Assembly (NCBI RefSeq): GCF_963678635.1
Contig: NC_087071.1
Location: forward strand, 15,313,613-15,377,612
DNA from: Symsagittifera roscoffensis
Lineage: Eukaryota > Xenacoelomorpha > Acoela > Convolutidae
DNA length: 64,000 nucleotides
Direction of reading: 5' to 3'
Part shown: piece by piece, positions 51,444 through 60,740 of the stretch
Numbering within the stretch: position 1 is the first letter of the stretch
Layout of the letters: each line of letters starts with the position of its first letter
Notes under the pieces: generated by a model
Seen by the model: only the letters and a program-made list of their open reading frames with translations
What the model was told of the DNA's origin: nothing
The model's database searches: none
Translations under genes and position numbers: made by a program

Positions 51444-52175
51444 TCAGTGATGATTGTCCTTCTCCAGAACGCGAATCAGTTCAGACTCGTAAAATTTTCC
51501 CTCAATCGGTTCTCTGTTAGAATCAATCAAATTGTATGTTGGGGGATTTCGTGTTGGTATGTCAAAAACTTCAAACACTTCATCGGTGAACGATTGTTTG
51601 TAACCCTTGCGAAAACGTATGTCTACTTTGGCAAGTCTAACATAATCACCAACATAAAGTTTTGGACGTCGAACTAACTTCAAAGACTGTTCTGCTCTTA
51701 ATGAAATCAGGCGAGGAACATCTTTTTTAGTTACTTTATTTGGTGCAAGATTTGTGACACGATTTGTTCTCGAATTAATTGCATTGAAAAAATCTTGCAA
51801 TTTGTCAATGTATGAGTAAGTCCATTTATCCTCCAAGTACTTATAAATAAGATTTTTCAAGGAACGGATATTTCTCTCAGCGAATGCGGACTTTTTCTCG
51901 CTCTCTGTGCTATATGTGTTTATGCCTTTCTTTTTACATAATGCTTCGAAGGACCCTTTAAACTCTGTGCCCTTGTCCACCCATACTTTTTCCGGTTGTT
52001 TTGTCGTTATCATTAGTTTGAACGCTTCTGCTGTTGTAGTAGCATACTTTGATTTCAAGGGTTGCACTCTGAGATAGCGGGACATACAGTCAACTGCAAC
52101 AAGCAGATACTTAACATCATGGTTGTACTGGGCAAGTTTATCAACAAAGGCCAGATCTAATGACAAGATCAACAA
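51444..52175 (-). pseudogene. Polinton integrase (retroviral type), N-terminus missing
   Basis: About 243 residues of open frame. Catalytic residues: D in L-S-L-D-L-A-F-V-D, D in V-W-V-D-K-G-T-E-F and E in S-A-F-A-E-R-N-I-R. The C-terminal part with Y-V-G-D-Y-V-R-L is an SH3/chromo-like barrel. The first codon as drawn is TTG and no ATG lies upstream in frame. The N-terminal zinc-binding and linker region of ~100 residues usual for the family is not found before the core, where the preceding ORF in another frame overlaps. So the gene is truncated or fused by an indel at about 52150-52175. It would insert the element and generate the 6-bp duplication. Confidence 0.85.
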
Positions 52176-52518
52176 ATTTTTTGTCTTCTAAAACTTGTAA
52201 CTGTCCTAAAATGCTTTCGGTCTGTCTATTGTGTTTCTCTTCTAGTATTTCGTCTTTAACACGTTCGACCGGTACTTCTTCATCGTCCATTGACAGTTTG
52301 AGCTGTTCTTGTTGGGGCTCAACATTATCCGTAAATGTTTCCTTCGTTGCAGTAGTCTTACTAGTTTGTGGAGGTAATTGGGGTCTAAGCCGGTTAAGAT
52401 AGGACAGTTGAGCATTTTTATGTTTAATATTATTATCATGAAGAACACGTGCAGCATGTGGCTGCTCTTTAACATATAAGTTTTTCGGAATTAGAATGAA
52501 TTCTTCAGCAGTCATCAT
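52141..52518 (-). CDS. Polinton hypothetical protein upstream of integrase
   Basis: Starts at ATG 52518, overlapping the previous stop. The N-terminus (M-T-A-E-E-F-I-L-I-P-K-N-L-Y) resembles a small protein found next to the N-G-N-V-P ORF in Polintons. The remainder is polar and acidic (M-D-D-E-E-V-P). The last ~14 residues overlap the integrase frame and may not belong to the true gene. Function unknown. Confidence 0.6.
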   Translation of the reverse strand: MMTAEEFILIPKNLYVKEQPHAARVLHDNNIKHKNAQLSYLNRLRPQLPPQTSKTTATKETFTDNVEPQQEQLKLSMDDEEVPVERVKDEILEEKHNRQTESILGQLQVLEDKKFVDLVIRSGLC

Positions 52519-52823
52519 TAAGTTGTGAGGTACTTGTAACAAAAATAAAGTATTTGTCGAACTAAATGGAAGCCTTCTTTACTCAAAATAATCGCACGTT
52601 TTTTGACAACACTGGTTTTTGGAGTTATTAAGTATTTGTATGCTGTCTCGAATCGATCGATGTTTGCGATTTTAACGGGTACGTTTCCATTGAGTACATT
52701 GAGCAAACATTCACAAATAAGTGTTATGATCTCACGATTTGAAGTTTTTCTAATTAATCTTCTTAGCTGGTCAGGTTTCAGTTGTACCATATGCCGCAGA
52801 ATAGATAAGTTTTTCTTTTTCAT
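52518..52823 (-). CDS. Small Polinton protein with NGNVP motif
   Basis: 101 residues from ATG 52823, or 90 from ATG 52790. It contains C-E-C-L-L-N-V-L-N-G-N-V-P and a lysine-rich K-K-R-A-I-I-L-S-K-E-G-F, a pattern I know from a conserved small ORF of Polintons and adintoviruses. Function unknown. It overlaps the end of the ATPase gene and is followed by a stop-start overlap with the next ORF. Confidence 0.7.
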   Translation of the reverse strand: MKKKNLSILRHMVQLKPDQLRRLIRKTSNREIITLICECLLNVLNGNVPVKIANIDRFETAYKYLITPKTSVVKKRAIILSKEGFHLVRQILYFCYKYLTT

Positions 52824-53474
52824 TTGTGATTGGAGTAGTTTCTGCTTCAGATAAGGGTAAATAAAAAACTGTTGGCCCAGGTGGTGTGATATTTGAACAA
52901 TATCTCAAACAATCTGATGTACGGGGGTCCAAGTCGATTAGAAGATGTCCAAAAGAGTGTCTCTGGTAGCTAATTCGTAACAGTTTCTCAAAAATTTTGA
53001 TACATTCAATTGTCTTCCTAAAAGATCTAGTTGCTGAACGTCGCGAGGCGATTTGAACAGAATGATGTGTGAAGTGTTCAAATCAATCGTACGCGACCAT
53101 CGACTTTGTTGAAACAAGTTATGCTTAACATATATTACATCTATCCCTCTATGTCTACCCGCTGTCGCTAACCTGACAAATTCCTCGTCATTATAGATGT
53201 CTTCACATGAATCATGGAAAACTAGAAGAACATTTTCTAATTTTCTCACAGATTCGAATCCGTCGAATTTCATGAACTCCACATTCACTTCGCGAGAAGA
53301 CACTTTTTCTGAGAATGCAGGTTGTATCTCTTTGTAAAGATATAGAACGGTTCCAAATTTAGAGTAAAAAGTATTTCCCATCAGAAGTTTCAAAATTAAC
53401 TCAGTTTTCCCGGATCCTGAAGGTCCCACTATCGCCATAAAAATTCTTGTCGAAGTATCAATCACTTTATTCAT
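52771..53474 (-). pseudogene. Packaging ATPase (FtsK/HerA, A32-like), frameshifted
   Basis: Start chosen at ATG 53474, whose ATGA overlaps the stop of the membrane-protein gene. Walker A is G-P-S-G-S-G-K-T at residues 17-24, Walker B V-L-L-V-F-H-D-S-C-E-D, and the T-A-G-R-H-R-G-I-D block and S-P-R-D sensor region follow. The frame ends at 52938, but the typical C-terminal continuation, with N-I-T-P-P-G-P, lies in another frame and stops at 52771. A single indel near 52945-52965 has broken the gene. It would pump DNA into the capsid. Confidence 0.88.
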
Positions 53475-53755
53475 ATGCTTGGGTTTGGTAGTACGTAACC
53501 AACCAAGCCTGATAAAATCGAGAACCAAACTGACGTTTCTTCGCAACTTAATTTAGTGAAAGAAAGTTTGAGAATGCAGAAAGTTAGTAAAATTAGAATT
53601 ACTACCATTTGCGCAACAAAAACTGTTTCAGACCTTGGCAAAGTTACATTGTTACAAAACTTCCATGATTTTTTTTCACTGTTTGTCTCGTTATAAACAA
53701 ACTCTGTTACTAATGTTGCGTCAGGTTCATCTACTGCTGTTGTTGCTTCTGACAT
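53471..53755 (-). CDS. Two-helix Polinton membrane protein
   Basis: 94 residues from ATG 53755. Hydrophobic segments at about 46-65 (F-V-A-Q-M-V-V-I-L-I-L-L) and 80-91 (F-S-I-L-S-G-L-V-G-Y-V-L). The blocks N-E-T-N-S-E-K-K-S-W-K-F and L-P-R-S-E-T-V-F followed by the end Y-V-L-P-N-P-S-I are a pattern I recognise from a conserved Polinton ORF of unknown function. Coupled to the ATPase by ATGA. Confidence 0.72.
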   Translation of the reverse strand: MSEATTAVDEPDATLVTEFVYNETNSEKKSWKFCNNVTLPRSETVFVAQMVVILILLTFCILKLSFTKLSCEETSVWFSILSGLVGYVLPNPSI

Positions 53756-53827
53756 TTTAGAAACTATTTATTCTACAGACTGTGTTAGACTTTTTCTCTC
53801 TGTGAAGGAAGCTTGTAAAAAATTAAA

Positions 53828-54332
53828 TTACTTTTGAGAACAGTAAAAAATTTCATAACGTGTGAAATCTCTATCAATTATGTCATTCATTTCTAAAACA
53901 AAGTTTGCTGGGATATTTGCAGTTTTTTTGTAGTACATTATTTTCTTCACAGTATCCTCTTTCACAATCGTCTTAATCTCATCTGGCAATTCACTGCTGT
54001 TTAGATCCATCTGAACTCCTGGCTGACGTTTGGGTACTAAGACTAGTTCGGGAAGATATACTCCTCGGTTGCTGGCTAACATTTCTGATAAACTTGAATC
54101 TCTGGAAGTATACAAATTGATCAATAACTGGAAAAAACCTCTTCAACGTAGACAACTCTTCTTCGGAAATTATTATTTGCTCCTTCCTCTGAACAATTTG
54201 GCCACTGCAATCAATACGCTCTATTCTCGTTAATGAAATTTTAATATCACCCTCTGGAGTCATCCACGCACAAAGCATTGAATTTGGTGATAGGTATGTC
54301 TCCACTTTCGCTGATCTCTCGCTGTTGTTCAT
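53828..54332 (-). pseudogene. Hypothetical Polinton protein, probably frameshifted
   Basis: ATG 54332 opens 113 residues; from about 54124 a second frame continues for 98 residues to 53828. They overlap between 54124 and 53991, and the change of composition in the first frame (Ser-rich end) suggests a single broken gene of about 165 residues. Residues about 30-75 (I-S-L-T-R-I-E-R, I-I-I-S-E-E-E-L-S-T-L-K-R-F-F-P-V-I-D) weakly resemble PC4. Function unknown. Confidence 0.5.
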
Positions 54333-54816
54333 TTTTCAACCAATCATAAAAAACCTTGGTTTTCTTCAGGGCACAATGATTCCTGGAGTTGTAAAGTGGA
54401 ATATGTTTATAGCAACTTGGATAATTTTTAAAATATAAGTTTTCAACCCGAGGACAGCCTAAATCATCTAGGTTTTCAATCTTTCGGTCCAAGTACTTAG
54501 CCAAAAATTCTGTCTTTTCTTTTCCTTTAGCGTAAAAAACGGCACCGGGATTTCTCAGCACAAAACTCTGAAGTATTCGATTCAAGTTTATATAAAGATA
54601 ATCACCGTTTTCCCAATGGAGACCGTGTAAATAATTTGTTAACCAGTTGTAAGCCTTTTGTTCAAGCTTTGGTAGTATATTGAAATTCACTGGAGGTAGG
54701 AAAATGAGTCGATCGCTGTAGTCTGAAGTTGTTATTGCTAATTCTTTAACCACAAAGGCGTTTTTCTTGTAACGAAAGCCTTCCACGTCAAGCACAACTG
54801 ATCTCTCGCCTAGCAT
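54247..54816 (-). CDS. Possible DxE 3'-5' exonuclease-like protein
   Basis: 189 residues from ATG 54816. The start V-V-L-D-V-E-G-F has the D-x-E pattern of DEDD/RNase H-type exonucleases at residues 10-12, and later blocks (H-G-L-H-W, E-N-L-D-D-L-G-C-P, H-C-A-L-K-K) recur in a protein I know from Polintons and related insect sequences. Catalytic activity is an inference. The stop overlaps the next ORF by 86 bases. Confidence 0.55.
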   Translation of the reverse strand: MLGERSVVLDVEGFRYKKNAFVVKELAITTSDYSDRLIFLPPVNFNILPKLEQKAYNWLTNYLHGLHWENGDYLYINLNRILQSFVLRNPGAVFYAKGKEKTEFLAKYLDRKIENLDDLGCPRVENLYFKNYPSCYKHIPLYNSRNHCALKKTKVFYDWLKNEQQREISESGDIPITKFNALCVDDSRG

Positions 54817-55244
54817 TCTAGTAAATGATAAACTTCTGGTTTTTTCAACTTAATGAAAAGGCAGAACGCTATTCCACTCAAATGTCCCAATAAGCTGTTG
54901 TTACAGTTCCAGGGCAACATGTAACAGTACGTGGGACCCTGTTGATAAAATTCGTGTATAAATCCGGCCGCATCGTGCAAAATAGCGTGCAATCGTAAAA
55001 TTTTGGAATTTTTCAAGTATTTGTCCAAGGAAGAGTTATCAATACCAATCAAGCCACCATAAAGTCTCAACTTAATTAAAATGTCGTAGTTAAGGTTATC
55101 AGATCTAACAAAAAACAGAAAACATGCAGCTAGAAAATAGTTGCGTCGGTTAGAATTATCAGGATAAGTTTGTTTCAAAGACGTATAAATTTCGTGAATT
55201 ATTTTCAAATCAATAGGAGTTACTCTGCTTTTTTGCAATTTCAT
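54810..55244 (-). CDS. Hypothetical Polinton protein, 144 residues
   Basis: From ATG 55244. Overlaps the preceding gene by 35 bases and the following one by 7. Leu, Ile, Tyr and Asn-rich, with a moderately hydrophobic stretch F-L-A-A-C-F-L-F-F-V. No family recognised. Confidence 0.6.
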   Translation of the reverse strand: MKLQKSRVTPIDLKIIHEIYTSLKQTYPDNSNRRNYFLAACFLFFVRSDNLNYDILIKLRLYGGLIGIDNSSLDKYLKNSKILRLHAILHDAAGFIHEFYQQGPTYCYMLPWNCNNSLLGHLSGIAFCLFIKLKKPEVYHLLEC

Positions 55245-55779
55245 TATTTATTTTTTCCAACACCTCTTCAACCTGCTGAATTTCAAGCCAGTGGAAATAA
55301 AAGTGACCTTGCAAATACCAATTAGTCTCATTAAGATAACGGTGGTAAATAATTAAATAAACCACCGGAAGTTTTTTGTATTTTGATAGCTTGTTGAAAC
55401 ATAGACGGATTTTTCTCTCCAAGTCTTTATCAACCCTTTTTGAGATAAAATCAAAGGAATAGTCAAATACGTTTTCATAATCAGCAAGATTCAAATCGCT
55501 CACAGTACCATACTTTTGTTTTGTAGAAATGCACCAAGAGATTTGTTGAAGCTCACTCAAATAAAATTGTTCTTTGAAAATTAACTCGTATTCTTTCTTT
55601 GAAATTTCCTTTGCCCTTTCGAGGAAGACGACGTAGCGTTCATTACTAAATTTGAAAAATGAGTTTTTTTCTGCGGTTGAAAACACTCTTAATTCTAAAT
55701 GTTCATTATCAATATCTTCAGTACACCAAGTTCCCTCTAATTTCATTTTTCTTATTTCAAAATTTGACAAATTTATCAT
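55210..55779 (-). CDS. Outermost Polinton ORF, 189 residues
   Basis: From ATG 55779; ATG 55746 is the alternative. No domain is recognised; it is rich in Glu, Lys, Tyr, Phe and likely helical. A decayed homologue sits at the same position in the remnant at 371-697, so it belongs to the family. First gene inside the right terminal repeat, so it probably leads a run of overlapping minus-strand genes. Confidence 0.65.
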   Translation of the reverse strand: MINLSNFEIRKMKLEGTWCTEDIDNEHLELRVFSTAEKNSFFKFSNERYVVFLERAKEISKKEYELIFKEQFYLSELQQISWCISTKQKYGTVSDLNLADYENVFDYSFDFISKRVDKDLERKIRLCFNKLSKYKKLPVVYLIIYHRYLNETNWYLQGHFYFHWLEIQQVEEVLEKINNEIAKKQSNSY

Positions 55780-56043
55780 TTGGTATATTTTGCCCAGAAA
55801 CGGCCGCCGCCTTTTGAGAGTAATTTCAATTTACTGCCTTTTCACCATAAAATTTAGGTCAAGTTAAGGAATTAGTTTACTGCTGCCAGCGGTTAAGCTA
55901 CGCTGCCAAATTGGCCGGCGCATTTTTATTATATACCATAAAAGTCAATTCACTAACAAATTTCAACTAGGTCGAAAGTTCATTTTCCCGAAACAAATAT
56001 AAAAATTAATATGATTCATATAATTAACCAGGACCAATAATTA
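55780..56043. promoter_or_regulatory. Right-end non-coding region of the Polinton
   Basis: Short stretch between the first minus-strand gene and the TIR, conserved with 700-960 in the remnant. Likely promoter for the gene run; no exact motif is assigned. Confidence 0.4.
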
Positions 56044-56290
56044 GGACCCCAAAAATTGGAATTAGAAAGAATTTTGTATCGTGTCCCTTGTTGTTAAGCT
56101 AAACTTAGCAAGATCCTAAGTAGGGGGTCTTCTGCTTTTTGGGTGGAAAATTTCTTTCGTTTACAAAATCCTAGGATACGGGTCCTCCAAAAAATTAAGG
56201 ACCCCTTTCCTAGGATTTTGCTTTACGTGAGGACCCCCCCCCCCTTAGGAAGGACCCCCCTTAGGATCCGGGACACGATACAATACTACT
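56044..56290 (-). repeat. Polinton right terminal inverted repeat
   Basis: Complement of 28471-28698 with an extra C-rich insertion (56237-56262). Palindromic like the left one. Ends ...ATACAATACTACT. Confidence 0.9.
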
Positions 56291-56296
56291 AGCGTC
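56291..56296. repeat. Polinton target site duplication AGCGTC, right
   Basis: Same six bases as 28465-28470. Confidence 0.9.
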
Positions 56297-57385
56297 ACAA
56301 AAAAGCTACACTCGATATTGATAACAATTTTAGATTTTTGTTACATCCATTTTTCGTGTTTACTGAATCGCCTAAACTATTATCACATCAGTTGGAACTG
56401 CTGTTTCGTAGATTTAATATGTTGCTAATGATTTTGAACAAAATCTATCTCATTTCTAATTTTTTCAGTGGGTATGACATTTCAATTGTTCAGCTCCAAT
56501 CGATCTTAAGATACAGGCAGGTCATTTCATTAGGTTTATTCTAGCTTCGTTTAAAAAATGAAGAATCAAAAACCAGTCTAAACCATCCGGCTCCGACAAA
56601 TTTGAGACTGAAATCGTTTTAAATCGGTTTTTGCACTGATAACATAGCGTGCAAAAACAGTTCGCAGTTTTTCAGTTAAAAACGAACATTGACTTACAAT
56701 TAAATTAAACGGTGGAAAATCAGTTATAACGCTTAAATATTAACTTACATAGTTTTATGTGGATATTTACAAGGTAGAAAACTCCATCAAAACATCAAAA
56801 ATTTTCACTTTGCACAAAAAACAAATGATTCCTAATTTGGTCGAAATTCTCAATCGCAAAAGCAAAGATAGAAATTTACTCGATGAGAGTTGGTAACTTT
56901 ACACTACTGTGTCCAGAGGAACTTCTTTTGACCTTGCAAATCCAAGGGTTATCTCAAAAGCTCTTATTAGTTTAGGCAAATGAGCACTTATTCAAAAATA
57001 TAGACCACTTCTTTTTTGTGCTATGAAATTTTTATATTAGTTGTAATCATGGTTTTTTAGGCTATGTATTTACACAAAAAGCCACCTGGAAAGCATTCGA
57101 TTCTGTTTCTAACATGTACAAGCTAAATGTGCAATTTATAGGTTAAATTTGATTTGAACTGATTTTAATCTAATACATTGTGACTTCAATTCGATGAAAA
57201 TTAAACCAAATGGGAACTCAATTAATTACAAATTTTTGGAAGAAAAGTTTTTTCAGTCTTTGGTTTTGTATTGAACTAATTCGGCTCGAAATTGACTCAT
57301 ATCTGTTTTTTAAGGGTTTTGCTACACGATCTTTATGTTTAATGTTGCAATCCGATTCGTCTCGACATTTTGATCAAGTAATACA
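56297..57385. other. Unannotated flank
   Basis: AT-rich, with no gene or repeat recognised. Confidence 0.45.
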
Positions 57386-58317
57386 CCGGGTTGACCAAAA
57401 CTTCTTATCATACAATTTTCATATATGAGAAACTTCTTGTCATACAATTTCATACAATTCCATACGTACAGAAAATTGTATGAAAACTCTATGATAAGCA
57501 TTTTTCCATATATGAAAATTGTATGATAGGTGTTTTCCCATAAACCAAAAATTTTGATTTTTTCTTTCTGAATTTAGTTTCTGAAAAATTTTCGGTTGTG
57601 TTTGCAACCGAACACAAGTGACAAAGACCGTGTTTACTCAAAACACCAAAGGTTGGACGGTCTTGCATTTACAATGCGTCGAAAACGACCTGAATTTGGC
57701 TGTCTTTCACAATTAATATAACAAAAGTAACAAACTTTTCTTTTTTGGCAAAATTTTTTAATGATGATTATTTCAAATTTGTGAATTTTCAAATTATCAG
57801 ACATTGATCAAGGCATACATTAGCACCCCATACAAAAAAAATAAGAAATTTCAGCGTTTTTGAAAAAAAAAAAATTTAAGTGAAAAGAAAATAAAAGCCA
57901 ATTTTATCGTATCCAGGACTACGTTATGCACACAAAATATTAAATATTGCATGCAAAAATTTTTTTTTGAAAAATGTTTGTTTGCGTACGAAATTCGATT
58001 TGCGGTTGAAAAAAAAACATACAATTTTTTGGGCCAAATTTGCAAAATTACTTTTGTGTCGCCATCAAAAAAAATGCCAGTCATACAATTTCCATATATG
58101 GGAATTGTATGATAAGCATTTTTTTTCAAAAAACGAAAACCTCAGTTTTTTATCACCAGACTGTTTTATTAGAATCAAACAGCCACAGAAATAAGTTAAT
58201 ACCAGTTTTCAACGATTTTTAGAAATTGTATGAAAATTGTATGACAAGCATTTTTCCACACACTTGATGTATGGAATTGTATGATAAGCATTTTCGGTGT
58301 ATGGAGGTCAACCCGGG
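57386..58317. mobile_element. Foldback MITE-like element, copy B
   Basis: 932 bp starting CCGGGTTGACC and ending GGTCAACCCGGG, inverted relative to copy A in its interior. Motifs ATCATACAATTTTCATATA and complements flank both ends several times. Confidence 0.75.
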
Positions 58318-59513
58318 ATTCTTCGATTCACAGAAAAATCAACCTTGAAATTTTGACTCACCACAAAGAAAAGGCTCCAAACTCTCATGAACTAAAATTA
58401 AACATTTAACATTTTTCAAATTTTTCCAAGTTGCTTTATAAGTTCAATTAGTGTGTGAAAGATAAGCTATATTCCAAAAAGTTCTATTTGATATCCAAAC
58501 TCCAGACATTTTTGTTTAAGATTAAGTATAGCTGCTCGTTATGTGGTCTGAAAAAACCAACGTGAAAGAGAACAACGTTTAGATTTTTTGTTTTGTCGTA
58601 ATTGCAATCATTCCATGTGTCACTTACATCTTTAAAAAAACCATCTTTCAAAACTCTATTCACTCAGTAAAGGATTCTAAATTCGTCGCAAGAACTGATA
58701 ACTTTGTTTATTTTAAATTTTTGTATCAATAAAATACTAATTTTGCTCTTGAAAGATAGCAAAAAAGCGCATCGGCTAAACATTTTTGTTGCAAGTTTCA
58801 AGAATCGTTAGTCAAATTAAGGTGGTTATTAGTTTCACTGTGTTTATTATACTGATAATTAGTATTATCATCTTTCTATTTAATAAAAAAAACTTTGTTA
58901 CTTCTAGTTAGAAGTACGAATGGCTAGAAAAATAGCTGCGGCGATTTCAATCTAGTTTAAAACAATTTAAATTATTCAAATGTATTACTTTGTACTTACT
59001 ATCCTCATGAGTATCAATCCGATTCAGGTCACTTAAAACCCCGAGAAGATTAAAGATTATTAGGCAAGAACCAGTTATCATCATCGTTAGCCAAGAAAGT
59101 AATTTTTTATAAAGTAGTCAATTTGTCGAAAAAAAGCAAGTGTTTAACTGTAATTTTGTATCAGACATCTTTTTGTACTCAATTGTTTTTTGGCCAGTCG
59201 AAAAAAGTGTGGCACATTCTCCTTGCAATAAGAAAAGCAGATGTTGGTAGAATTGTGACGGAATTGTTAAAACCTGATCAGTATTACTTCGCTTGTGGTT
59301 ATCCATAATTTTATATAATGTTTACAAATTGCGGAAAAACTTGCCTACATTTCAATATGGCAAGAGGCTGAAGCAGCCTACTTCTTATTTGTTTCTGTGT
59401 TATCATGCAAACAAACTAACTTCAACCCGGGATGAATTAGTCTTTTTAACTAATTTCAACCCTTATTTTGCCGCAATATACAAAATATTACAATTTTCAG
59501 CAAGGAGAGTTTC
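58318..59513. other. Unannotated AT-rich region
   Basis: No gene, RNA or clear repeat seen. Confidence 0.45.
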
Positions 59514-60130
59514 CGGGTTGACCTCCATAAACCGAAAATGCTCATCTGACATTTGCCCACACCGAAAATGCTTATCATACAATTGCCTACATCAAATGTA
59601 TGGAAAAATTCTAATCATACAATTTTCATACAATTTCAAAAAACCATTGAAAAAAGATTCAATTTAGTTTCTCCGGCTATTTGAACCAAATAAAACAGTC
59701 TGGTGATGAAAAAAAAACAACGTTATTTTTTTTGGAAAAAAGGTTATCATACAATTTCCATATATAAAAATAGTATGATAACCATTTTTTCATAAAAGGC
59801 AAGATTTTCAGAAACATGTTAAAAATTGTTTTTAATCAAATTTAAACTAATTAAGAGTGCTTTTGCTCAATTTAAAGCAACTTGCTCGTCAAAAACAAAA
59901 ATTTAGATAGAAGCAAAAAAAAATGGTTATCATACAATTTCCATATATGAAAATTGTATGATAACCATTTTTTCATAAAAGGGCAAGACTTACAGAAACA
60001 TGTTAAAACTTGTTTTTAATCAAACTTAAAGTAATTAGGTGTGCTTTTGCTCAATTTAAAGCATCTTGTTCATCAAAAACGAAAATTTAATTTGAAGCTA
60101 AAAAATGGTTTTCATACAATTTCCATATTT
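59514..60130. mobile_element. Foldback MITE-like element, copy C, one end missing
   Basis: Starts CCGGGTTGACCTCCATA and follows the complement of copy B's right part (including ATAAAACAGTCTGGTGAT). It then changes into a tandem repeat. No closing GGTCAACCCGG is present. Confidence 0.65.
59742..60130. repeat. 182-bp tandem repeat, two full units and a part
   Basis: Units start with GGTTATCATACAATTTCCAT at 59742, 59925 and, in altered form, 60107. The second unit opens with a 42-nt near-perfect palindrome (59925-59966, one mismatched pair). Confidence 0.8.
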
Positions 60131-60735
60131 TAAAGTAAGCTACCTTGTTTGCAGCAGTTCCAGAAAGAACCAATGAAGAGTTAGAGCCGATACTGGGAAA
60201 GAAGTTCATGAGAAACGCTAGTGAGAATTTAAGTGATTTTGAAAGACAAAAGTAGTAAGGATCAACAGCAACAACAGATTACAACGTAGTAGATAAAAAC
60301 GACGAAATCAACCGAGTAATGATGAAAGTGGAATCACTACTGGAAGCGTCGGGGAAACGTAATTGGAGGAGCATCATGTTGACACATGATGAGTTCCCCT
60401 GCCATTGCTTGCTAGAAACATGGTGGTATCCCGGACTCAGAAATCTGGTGTTGATCTGGGACTCTGGAAAGCTACTCTCCATGGGTTTACCAGATTCATC
60501 ACAGCTCATAACGATAGTGATAGTGGGAGTTATGATGGCAATTCGATGGCTGGAAGCTCATGTGACGGAGAACAATCGACAGGAGATGCCGACGAGAGAA
60601 CGACTACAGGAAATAGATTGTCTAAAAGATTTAGATCTTTTTGAGACAATGTGCAAAATCGTGAACATTCCGATGAAAGTGAAGAGAATATGGACCAAGA
60701 GACGACCGATGCCATGGTTTAGAGCCAAAATTGTC
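60131..60735 (+). pseudogene. Possible exon relic of a host gene
   Basis: Base composition is less AT-rich than the surroundings. The frame at about 60405-60644 codes a Ser/Asp/Gly-rich stretch (D-S-D-S-G-S-Y-D-G-N-S, G-D-A-D-E-R-T-T-T-G-N) and ends at a TGA; after it the same frame gives a similar acidic stretch to 60720. Another frame (60319 onward) is open for over 140 codons, but its content is less protein-like. No splice sites are fixed and no family is recognised, so gene status is uncertain. Confidence 0.3.
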
Positions 60736-60740
60736 TTCTT

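Larger units (their letters stand above)
28471..56290. mobile_element. Polinton/Maverick element with internal 10.3-kb duplication
   Basis: Both ends start 5'-AGTAGTATTGTATCGTG inward and are flanked by AGCGTC. Inside lie the full Polinton set: protein-primed-type PolB, retroviral-type integrase, packaging ATPase, adenain-like protease, double jelly-roll major capsid, minor capsid and basic core protein. All are on the minus strand except two ORFs of a nested element. The 27.8-kb length comes from a tandem duplication of about 10.3 kb; the ancestral element would have been about 17.5 kb, typical of the group. Gene disruptions (PolB, protease, minor capsid, ATPase, integrase) suggest it can no longer produce particles or move unaided, unless some are sequence errors. 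Confidence 0.95.
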
